The notes under the pieces: model-generated
What the model was told of the DNA's origin: nothing
What the model saw: the letters and a program-made list of their open reading frames with translations, nothing else
Database searches by the model: none
NCBI RefSeq assembly: GCF_038432375.1
Contig: NZ_JBCAUS010000003.1
Span: 1-64,000, forward strand
Reading direction: 5' to 3'
Origin: Methanococcoides sp. LMO-2
GTDB taxonomy: Archaea; Halobacteriota; Methanosarcinia; Methanosarcinales; Methanosarcinaceae
DNA length: 64,000 nt
Program-made: the position numbers and the translations under genes
Shown: piece by piece, positions 45,692 through 53,335 of the stretch
Layout of the letters: the number at the start of each line of letters is the position of its first letter
Position numbering within the stretch: the stretch's first letter is position 1

Positions 45692-47074
45692 ATGGTTATT
45701 TACACAAGAATGGGTGACGGTACACGCATCGATATTACAAAGGAAGCACTTATAAATGATATTGAGGATGGCTCTAATTTTGCAGCCGAAAAAGGCCAAG
45801 TTCCGGGACTTACTGACGATGAAAAAGAGCGACTTCTGGATATGTTTCTTGCCCCCGAGCGAATTGCAAGCATAAAGCCCGAAGATCAAGTTGTAACCAG
45901 TGCAGATGCTGGGCCGGCCTCTATATACGGTAACTACGGAGAATTCGGAGGAGTAGGAATTCCAACGGATATGACCACTTCGAATCTGGTACTAGAAAGA
46001 GTAAATGGTCATGATGTTGTTCTTCTTCCTTTTGTAGCCAGTTTCAAGGATACAAAACCTTCGACCACCCAGTTTAAGCAAATTGTGGAAGACATACTTA
46101 CAAGAACGATCAGTCCGCTCTTGCTTATATCTGCTCCTACTCTTGGTGCTTACTTCAAGCCAGAGGGACCCTTTGGGAACGCAACTGCCCTCATCTCCGA
46201 TGGTAAGATTGAGGAGGGACTGAGTGAATATGTAGCAGCTATGCCATCTCTTATAGACGACCTCCTCTGGGCATCTCAAGCAGTGCTTGATCCATTGGGT
46301 GGTGATTGCATTAACATGGATACAACAGCAGCTTCAGGAGATGGTGAATTCGTTGCTGCACTTAAAGCAACCGAAGAAATCAAAAAGACGACTAAAGTAT
46401 CTGTTTTGATGGGTATGGCGAATGAGTATGTTATGGGTGTACACGGTGGACTTCAATATGATGGGAAAACCGTGGCAGGCATGTATCCTCATGAGCAGGT
46501 GAAAGTTGCTGGAACCGCGGGTGTAGATGTTTTTGGAAGTGTTGTAAATACAAACATCAAAAAATCCACTCCATGGAATCTAGCAAAAACAGTTGCTCTT
46601 ACAAAACAGTGTGTTAAGGATGCAGATATTCCAGTCCATGCAAACTTGGGTATGGGTGTCGGTGGAATACCAATGGTTGAAATTGCACCAATAGATGCGG
46701 TTACAAGATCGGCGAAAGCACTTGTAGAGATAGCAGGCGTCGACGGAATATAGGTAGGAATTGCTGACCCTCTATCAATGATTGGTGCAATTGGCTTGTC
46801 AACAGGTATGAATGGATCCAGAACTGCTGGTGACCTCGTAATGAGGTTGCAACTGAAAGGAATGAAGCTCAAAGATGCAAAGGAATATGTCGCCAAGAAA
46901 CTCGGTACGGATGTGTTCACTCTTTCTGACGAGTATGCAATGAAGGAAATCAGGGAAGAACTTGGCTTGGGAACTATTAATGCTGTTCCAGGTCAGCCAA
47001 AGGGACTCAAAGCAAAAGCAAATATTGCAGAAGTTCTTGATATTGAGATTCCCTGCGTAGATATCCTTAGATAA
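45692..47074 (+). CDS. mtbB: Dimethylamine methyltransferase MtbB, pyrrolysine-containing
   Basis: 460 codons with in-frame TAG at 46751-46753 (codon 354), the position where M. barkeri MtbB has pyrrolysine (356). The context is EIAGVDGI-UAG-VGIADP. The frame begins MVIYTRMGDGTRIDITKEAL and contains YGNYGEFGGVGIPTDMTTSN and AGTAGVDVFGSVVNTN, hallmarks of MtbB. It demethylates dimethylamine onto MtbC. It ends in TAA and is followed by a strong terminator. Confidence 0.95.
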
Positions 47075-47089
47075 ATCAGAAAATATAGT

Positions 47090-47129
47090 TCTGTTGAAGG
47101 AGATTTTCCCTCTTCAACAGACTTTTTTT
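47090..47129 (+). terminator. Terminator after mtbB
   Basis: Perfect 10-bp stem TCTGTTGAAG (47090-47099) / CTTCAACAGA (47112-47121), 12-base loop, then C and a run of seven T. It closes the mttP-mtbC-mtbB transcript. Confidence 0.75.
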
Positions 47130-47327
47130 ACTTAAATGTATCATTTTGCCTCCTAAATGATGGATTATTTCAAAAGAATAAGGAATTCATATCTTTATTC
47201 AGGGAGGTTGCCTACTATGTGCTTGCCAGGAAAAGTACCAACAATTATTATAAGCAAATTGCTGCTGCTATCGGAAATCAAAATGTAATACAGAATCATG
47301 CGATGAAGATAAATTCAATCTAGAGTT
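47130..47327 (+). pseudogene. Possible coding remnant upstream of the MtmB-like gene
   Basis: A plus-strand frame without a start codon reads GLFQKNKEFISLFREVAYYV, continues with KQIAAAIGNQNVIQNHAMK and ends in TAG. It looks coding but matches no family I recognise. It may be the tail of a lost gene captured by the element. Confidence 0.25.
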
Positions 47328-47365
47328 ACAAAGAAGTTTGATTTATATAGTAATGAGGATTTATA

Positions 47366-48733
47366 ATGAATAATATGTATCTCAGAAAGCAGCAAGCACT
47401 CGATAAAAGGCAAAAACGGACTAGAGGTGAACATGAGACTCTAATATATGAAACCTCTTTGGAATTGGTTGATGCATATGACATCTTTTATGACGAGGGG
47501 GAATTAATTTCCTCTAATTTTCATATGGCAGACCGAATTTATAATGCCGCAATTGAGCTCTTAGAGCATGTAGGAGTTCTTTTTGATGATGAAGATAGAG
47601 TGCTTGAGTTGAATAGAAACGAGATTATAAGTGCCATTCGAAATAAAAAACGTTCATTCAAAATTGGTGAAGGAATAGATGCAACAACTCTACATTTCAG
47701 AGATGTCCTTGATAATCAAATGCCACTAATAATGGGTGGACCAAATAGTAGTCCTATATCCTTTGAGATGTTTGTTCCAATTCATCGTTCGTATGCAAAA
47801 ATAGGCATGCTTGATTCAATTGCTCCGGGTATCATTCATGAATTTCCGAATTCAATGTTGATAAAGCCCTTTTACGAACTTTACTCTGTGCATGAAGCGG
47901 CAAGTAATCTGAAGCAAGCATGTAATCTGGAGGGTAGATCTGGTTTATGTTGTGTAAGTCCTCCTTTTGTTGAAGATATCAGAGCTTCAATATCCATTGC
48001 CAATTCTAATTCTATGGGTACGGGAGATTTCCAGGAATTCTATCCAAGGCCTGATTTGACCGCAACTAATGACGAAATTGTAAGGGCAGTTCATTATAAG
48101 ATGGTGGGGTTAAATTATCTATGTACGCATTCGGTGATCATGGGAGGGATGACCAGTGCTAGTGCAGGGCAGTTTGCAATCGAATTGGTTGCAGAAGCTA
48201 TAAAATCAAATGTTCTTTACTCGGGAATTTTTTTCAAAAATCCAACTAATGTTCAATTACCGACCTCTACAACTCTGAATACTTTATGGGCATCTTTTAT
48301 GTCTTCAATCGCACTTTCCAGAAATATTCATATTCCCTACGGGAACGTTATCCGCAATTCAGCAGGTCCCTGCACAAAAATGTCATTTTATGAGACCGCC
48401 GTTCAAACAATAGGAAGCGTCGTTTGTGGAGATGATATAGTTGCAGGCCCTATTTTGAATAATGGTAGTATGGTAGACCATGCAGCAGGTCTGGAGTCGC
48501 AGTTTATGGCAGAGATTGCCGAATTGGCAACGACATTATCGCTAGAGGACGCAAACCTTCTTTGCCTACAACTATTCAGCAAATACAAGAATAAAATCAA
48601 AAAGGTCGATACTGGCAAGACTTTTAGCGAGTGTTACGACATTACGACACTTGAGCCTTCGGCGGAATATCGCACAAAATATGATGAGGTAATAAAGGAA
48701 ATATATGGAATTCTGACCGATGGAATCGTATGA
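47366..48733 (+). CDS. Second MtmB-family methyltransferase lacking pyrrolysine (casposon-borne)
   Basis: 455 residues, full MtmB length. Family signatures are LIMGGPNSSPISFEMFVPIHRSYA, MGGMTSASAGQFAIELVAEAI, SAGPCTKMSFYETAVQTIG and TGKTFSECYDITTLEPSAEYR. The MtmB stretch SLSA-Pyl-GNIS corresponds to VEDIRASIS, so Arg (or a neighbour) stands at the pyrrolysine position and no UAG is present. It is only distantly related to the homologue at 29526. GAGG lies 7 bases before the ATG. There is no adjacent corrinoid gene; MtbC or MttC of the element could serve. Substrate unknown; the alignment was done by eye. Confidence 0.75.
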   Translation: MNNMYLRKQQALDKRQKRTRGEHETLIYETSLELVDAYDIFYDEGELISSNFHMADRIYNAAIELLEHVGVLFDDEDRVLELNRNEIISAIRNKKRSFKIGEGIDATTLHFRDVLDNQMPLIMGGPNSSPISFEMFVPIHRSYAKIGMLDSIAPGIIHEFPNSMLIKPFYELYSVHEAASNLKQACNLEGRSGLCCVSPPFVEDIRASISIANSNSMGTGDFQEFYPRPDLTATNDEIVRAVHYKMVGLNYLCTHSVIMGGMTSASAGQFAIELVAEAIKSNVLYSGIFFKNPTNVQLPTSTTLNTLWASFMSSIALSRNIHIPYGNVIRNSAGPCTKMSFYETAVQTIGSVVCGDDIVAGPILNNGSMVDHAAGLESQFMAEIAELATTLSLEDANLLCLQLFSKYKNKIKKVDTGKTFSECYDITTLEPSAEYRTKYDEVIKEIYGILTDGIV

Positions 48734-48926
48734 ATTTTATTATTTAATTAGGCTTTTTTTATTGCAGAGAAGTAAAAAAGGCAAATAAACCATTCACCCG
48801 GAACAAACATATCAAAAAAAAGTGAATAATTGGAATATTTTGTCACGACTTTTAAAAAAATACCGCGTAAAGAACATTCGAACTTTAAATTAATTCCACA
48901 ACATGTTTATTAGAGGATGTGATTGT

Positions 48927-49067
48927 GTGAAAAATTTGTTGTGTATGATTGGTTTACATAAATGGGGGAAAGCTGGAGGACATTCTAACTTCTCGTCAAA
49001 TGTCAGGGAAGCTTATTTTGAATGCAAGCGATGTAAGAAACAAAAAAAGAAGATTATCCCAAAATGA
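48927..49067 (+). CDS. Small zinc-ribbon protein (46 aa)
   Basis: 46 codons from GTG at 48927 with AGAGGATG ahead. The sequence has LLCMIGLHKWGK and ECKRCKKQKKK, a C-x4-H...C-x2-C pattern like the short zinc-ribbon proteins of phages and mobile elements. A truncated copy of its end lies at 40310. Function unknown. Confidence 0.55.
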   Translation: MKNLLCMIGLHKWGKAGGHSNFSSNVREAYFECKRCKKQKKKIIPK

Positions 49068-49164
49068 AGTTACTTTATATCACCACAATATCCTTCGGGA
49101 AATATACCGTCAAAGTTCCTTTCCCGAGTATCTTCATTTATGCGGACATCTTATCATGAATCTA

Positions 49165-49584
49165 TCATTTTTTGCATATGCGAGTTTTGTTGCATTTACT
49201 TCCCCCCATATTATCCTCAGAACAACAGAATATAGAATGAATAGCAACTTCAAGATCTTCATGCATAATAGGTTTTTTCAGACAAGCCTAGCCTACTAGA
49301 TCTACCCTTTTGCGAACTACTTTTGAAAAGTCTGCAGTAACGAAAATTACAGGAATACCATACCCCTCACGGATTACCATAGCAATTTCAAGGCCATTAA
49401 TAGTATCCTTTAGATTAATATTCATAATTACAAGATCAGGAGGAGTGGATTCTACTAGAGAAATGACCTCCTCAACATTTGGAGCCATACTCAGTACAGA
49501 GTAACCTTTTAACTTAAGCATCAATTTGAGTATCGTACTATCAATCAAATCATCTACAATAACAACTTTCTTCATAGATTTCAT
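49165..49584 (-). pseudogene. Degenerate response regulator with in-frame UAG
   Basis: Copy of the receiver at 40448. The frame stops at TAG (codon at about 49288-49290), but homology continues after it (CLKKPIMHEDL) to a TGA at 49165, at full length. The amber replaces the CAG (Gln) of the other copy beside a one-codon deletion. The phosphoacceptor motif reads DLVIMNINLKD, so the Asp is Asn and phosphorylation should fail. Either a decaying gene or, with pyrrolysine readthrough, a non-phosphorylated pseudo-receiver. Confidence 0.65.
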
Positions 49585-49678
49585 GATAACAACCAAAACC
49601 GTTAAAAAACTGTTCGAATAGCCATTTCCCAATAACTCCTACATTCATTCCAGACTTTTTTATTAATCAGTGGGAAAT

Positions 49679-49749
49679 CTCCCCCCATTTCGTTTTCAGA
49701 AAAGGTGGTGAAATGGGGATTGTAAAACAATCTGCGAAATGAGGGGGAG
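49679..49749 (-). promoter_or_regulatory. Conserved competing hairpins, block B copy
   Basis: Same structure as 40962-41031: CTCCCCCCATTTCGT pairs with GCGAAATGAGGGGGAG or, in part, with GAAATGGGG. The stem-forming bases are kept apart from one G-T pair, although the neighbouring genes have decayed. Confidence 0.45.
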
Positions 49750-49809
49750 TTAGGGAGTTGTCAGAAAATGGTAGATACATTCATAACGAACGCATCTTCA
49801 TTCATGCCA

Positions 49810-49881
49810 TTATTCAACCAATGCCCTGCACTTTACGACTGCAGCTTTTGCTTTTGCGTTAATTTCATCCTGTGTAACCAT
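49810..49881 (-). pseudogene. mttC: mttC remnant with in-frame internal deletion
   Basis: Only MVTQDEINAKAKAAV (start) joined to VKCRALVE (end) remains, 23 codons plus TAA. Compared with block A, 193 codons are missing. The ends of the missing stretch share the 7-bp word GACTGCA, which remains once at the join, as expected for slippage or microhomology deletion. The encoded peptide cannot bind a corrinoid, so mttB copy 2 has no partner of its own. Confidence 0.85.
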
Positions 49882-49908
49882 TTTTAAAACTCCTGAATTT
49901 CAATAATT

Positions 49909-51369
49909 TTACATCAATGATCTGGCAGCTTCATCAGCCTTGCCTACTACAGCTTTCATATCTTTCAGAATGTCAGCATCAATAGGTAATACTTCGTAAT
50001 TTTTGAGTATATCAAGAACCTTTTCATGTGCAGCAGTTACAATTTCTTTAGAACCTGCAGCTTCCCAGTCCCCAGCCATCTGTCTGTTAAATAGGGCAGG
50101 GTGTGAAGGCAGTTCAACATTTTTGATTGTACTCTTGTGAGCAAGGAAGTGTCCACCTACCCCAATTTTATTGATAACATCAACAGCGAGGGTTTCTTCT
50201 GTAACTGGAATTCCATTCATCGATTTTTTTACCAGTCCTATTATTTCATTATCGATTAGAAGCTGTTCAAAGGAAAATGACATTCCTAATTCTAGCATAC
50301 CTGAACCGTATATGACACTGGAACCCGAATATGCAGATAACATTGCGGTTAATGTTTTTTCATGGCCTGCCTGTTCGTCAGGGACCTTGGAATCTGCCTA
50401 AGAGCCTGCAACTACACTTGGAATTCCATAGTATTGTGCCAATTTTGCAACACCTGCACTAATCAGTCCAAGCTCAGGTGAACCTACGGGTGCAGCCCCT
50501 CCCTTTACGTCAAATACTGTGGTAGAACTTCCATATGTTGTAGGATGGCCTGGTTTAAGCAATTGGGTAAGCACGATTCCTGAAAGCACTTCTGCATTGT
50601 GTGTAACCAATGTACCTGCAAGGAACACAGGTGATGATGCAGCACCCATAGCCATACTCAGGACCACCATTGGGATATCGTATTTGACTGCCTGAATGCA
50701 TGTTTCGCATATTGCATAATCTAGCTCAAGAGGACTTGACGGGCAGCTACCAGCTGTTATCAATGACTTCTTTCTAGCTTCTTCTTCATCCCCCCCATAG
50801 AATGCTTTATTTAATCCGAAATAGAATTCCACATTATTTGGTTCAGCTTCCATCATCAGGTGTTTGGAAACATTTGTCACTATGGAATATACTTCATGCA
50901 CGTTTCTTGCAATCGGTTGATCTGCAAGATCCATGGCAGAAACGGCGTTACACATGTAGCCCAGATTTTCCGCCCAGTCACAAACTTTTGCAATGTTCTC
51001 GAGATCATTTATGGTACTATCGCGGGTTGTAAATTTTCCGGGTGCATCATATTCGCACATTTTTACGCCAGTACCAAAATTAATCCAGTTAACTTCTGAA
51101 CCATCACTTTTCAATCCAATTGTGTTCTTTTTATCTCTTCCATGGATGTCATAAGAGGATGGTGAACTTTTGATGGCTCGATCCACGAGTTCTTCAGGGA
51201 TTTTTACGATTCCTGTTTCATGATTAACTTCGCAACCGTTATCTTCAAAGATTTTTCTTGCGCTTTCGTGTGAAACTCGAATTCCAGAACCCGAAAACAC
51301 TTTTAGTGTAGCTTGATGTATTGCATCCAAATCATCTTTTGTTAACACTTCGAAATTAACATTTTGCAT
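49909..51369 (-). CDS. mttB: Trimethylamine methyltransferase MttB, pyrrolysine-containing (copy 2)
   Basis: 486 codons with in-frame TAG at 50400-50398 (codon 324), followed by [14 protein letters not shown]. The MttB scaffold is complete ([43 protein letters not shown]). The frame is open apart from the UAG, so it appears functional although its mttC is deleted; it may use the MttC of block A. It differs from copy 1 throughout and may prefer another substrate. A GGAAG box precedes the ATG at 51369. Confidence 0.93.
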
Positions 51370-51469
51370 TTATCCACTTCCTTCCAATTTATGATGATGT
51401 GATTCTTCTGATTTTCAATCCACATCTCCAATGTATCGAAAGCATAACTCATATATAAAATTTTCTATT

Positions 51470-51515
51470 TAATAGATATGTTTATATACTAGAATATAAG
51501 AAATATTTATATACT
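51470..51515. promoter_or_regulatory. mttB/mttP divergent promoter region (block B)
   Basis: TTTATATA boxes at 51481-51488 and 51506-51513, with the same 25-base spacing as in block A. The leader before mttP is nearly unchanged. Confidence 0.45.
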
Positions 51516-51592
51516 GCCACTTACAATGGTTTGTTGATCTATATGATTCAGTAAGAGAGAAATTATAACAATGGATCAAAAGAGGCGTCTAT

Positions 51593-52690
51593 ATGAGAAA
51601 AGACCTTGAATCGATAATTAGAAATGAAAACAAAAACCGCGTAAAATGGGGCTTTGTAATTGGTCTCATCTGTTCAGTTGTATGGGGTGCCGGATATGTG
51701 GCACTGGATCTTATGTGGCGTGTTACACCATTTGCAGAATGGGCTGTATTTCCCGAAGGTCCGGCAGGATTTATTATAGCCACGTTATGCATAGGTTCTG
51801 CATTGGCTTTTAGTGCATTGATTATTCTAACTGTATTTTGGCTCGGTGGCACTGGTAAAATTGCTGACCTCCCGAGAACCGTTCTTAATTTTAAGCTTTC
51901 TAAATGGTATCTTATCTGTGCGTCATTTGGAGGGCCTGTTGCAATTTATGGAAGTGTTTTAGCAGTAGGTTATGTTGGGGCAGCTTTTGCAGCTTCAATT
52001 GCACTTCTTTGTAGTGTGGTTGCAACCATTACTGCGAAAATTTGGTACGGCGAAAATATTTCCCAAAAAACATGGTTGGGACTTGCTTTTATCCTTGTAG
52101 GTGGCATATTTATTGTAAACCCGATACAAATGCTGGCGGAAATTGCAAACCCTGCATCTCCTGATGGGGTTTGGCTTGGTTATCTTGGAGGAATGATGGC
52201 TGCTGTTGGTTTTGGGCTTGAAGCTGCAGTTGCTGGTCGTATTTTGGATGTGACAGATGCAGATTCTGGTTTACTAACCCGTATAACGGCCGAAGTTTTG
52301 CTGTGGTTTGTTATTATTGTACCATTTTTCATGATTATTTTTGGACCTGGTGTTATTGTTACAGCCATGCATGCAGCTTTTACAAGCATACCATTCATGG
52401 TATTTGTTGTATTAGGCACACTTACGCTAAATCTTGCATATATTTTCATGTATAAGAGCTATCCACTGATTGGTGTGGGTCGTGGTGTGAGTATTTCCAC
52501 ACTTTATGCAGCCTGGTCAATATTTTTCCTTGTGATATTTTTGGGGATCCCTATAGGGTGGTGGATTCTGACAGGTGCTGCCATGGCAATCGTTGGTACT
52601 TTTGTAATGTACTGGGAAAGCGGCGATTCTTTGTTAGAATGTACGCGTGATTGCAATGTTGCACTGGATGAAGTTAAAGGGGGCAAATAA
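51593..52690 (+). CDS. mttP: Methylamine permease MttP (copy 2)
   Basis: 365-residue transporter, about 97% identical to the copy at 43461. Changes are conservative, such as FFIATL to FIIATL and AIVTAMYAAF to VIVTAMHAAF. All membrane helices are intact. The start and ribosome binding site are conserved, as is the overlap with the next gene. The near identity, beside strongly diverged mttB genes, suggests recent gene conversion or duplication. Confidence 0.88.
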   Translation: MRKDLESIIRNENKNRVKWGFVIGLICSVVWGAGYVALDLMWRVTPFAEWAVFPEGPAGFIIATLCIGSALAFSALIILTVFWLGGTGKIADLPRTVLNFKLSKWYLICASFGGPVAIYGSVLAVGYVGAAFAASIALLCSVVATITAKIWYGENISQKTWLGLAFILVGGIFIVNPIQMLAEIANPASPDGVWLGYLGGMMAAVGFGLEAAVAGRILDVTDADSGLLTRITAEVLLWFVIIVPFFMIIFGPGVIVTAMHAAFTSIPFMVFVVLGTLTLNLAYIFMYKSYPLIGVGRGVSISTLYAAWSIFFLVIFLGIPIGWWILTGAAMAIVGTFVMYWESGDSLLECTRDCNVALDEVKGGK

Positions 52691-52977
52691 TGATACGGTT
52701 GCCAATGAAATCAAGGCTTATTCAACTTCTTTATGAAAAGGGTGAAGCATGGGACTATGAATTGACTAACTCTTTGCTTATAGAATATAACAAGTCTGGT
52801 GACTACTGGAAATGGATGGCTCGTTTCTGGATGACTGAACTTGCTGCAGGTGGCATCCTTAATATTGTTGATGTGGAGGCAGACGATGGAAGTCATTTTG
52901 CAAACGATAAGGTGTTGTACAGATACAACCTGACTGACTTTGGAAAGTCACGTGTTGAAGAAGTATTGGGGGCTTAA
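52690..52977 (+). CDS. Small winged-helix-like protein linked to MttP (copy 2)
   Basis: 95 residues, differing from the copy at 44558 at only four positions (Met2 to Ile, Phe to Tyr in WDFELT, Gly-Lys to Asn-Lys in EYGKSG). The start overlaps the mttP stop as before. Conservation supports function with MttP. Confidence 0.75.
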   Translation: MIRLPMKSRLIQLLYEKGEAWDYELTNSLLIEYNKSGDYWKWMARFWMTELAAGGILNIVDVEADDGSHFANDKVLYRYNLTDFGKSRVEEVLGA

Positions 52978-52979
52978 AC

Positions 52980-53096
52980 ATGTTTCTCGAAGGATTATGG
53001 GCATTTGAAGGTGCAGGTTACCTCTATTTGATCCTGGTACTGTTCCTGGACATAGTAGCCCTGTATATAGGTCGGACGTTTGTAAAAAAAATTTGA
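52980..53096 (+). CDS. 38-residue membrane micro-protein (copy 2)
   Basis: Same small membrane protein as at 44848, with one change (Ile to Val in RTFIKKI). It is intact, two bases after the previous stop. Confidence 0.7.
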   Translation: MFLEGLWAFEGAGYLYLILVLFLDIVALYIGRTFVKKI

Positions 53097-53149
53097 TTCA
53101 TCTATGATGATACTGAAAATTTGATCGAACAAAAGAAAAGTGACAAGAT

Positions 53150-53224
53150 ATGAATGAAAATGAAATTTTTGTTGAAATCTATGAAATCAAACTCATAGAA
53201 GATTTTGACCTATATTTTAGCTAA
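53150..53224 (+). pseudogene. mtbC: 5' stub of mtbC at the edge of block B
   Basis: ATGAATGAAAATGAAAT and its AAAAGTGAC ribosome binding region match the start of mtbC at 45018; the sequence then diverges and reads only 24 codons to TAA. It marks the right breakpoint of the duplication. Confidence 0.7.
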
Positions 53225-53335
53225 ATCTTGCTTTGTAATGTCAAAAAACTCTACAAAAATATTGCATCAGCTCTTATAAGTATATATATTTTTGTTCACT
53301 CGAGCTGACAGCTTATAAAAATAAAAGGTGTATAA

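Larger units (their letters stand above)
49026..53166. repeat. Methylamine block B (second copy)
   Basis: Direct repeat of block A (40310-45034), 584 bases shorter, mainly because 579 bases of mttC are missing. It ends 17 bases into a copy of mtbC. mttP and the two small genes are almost identical to block A; mttB and the regulator are strongly diverged. Confidence 0.9.

Noticed and set aside
48949-49299. 116-codon plus-strand frame
   Set aside because: It overlaps the better supported zinc-ribbon gene in another frame and runs antisense into the receiver copy; its sequence shows no family pattern.
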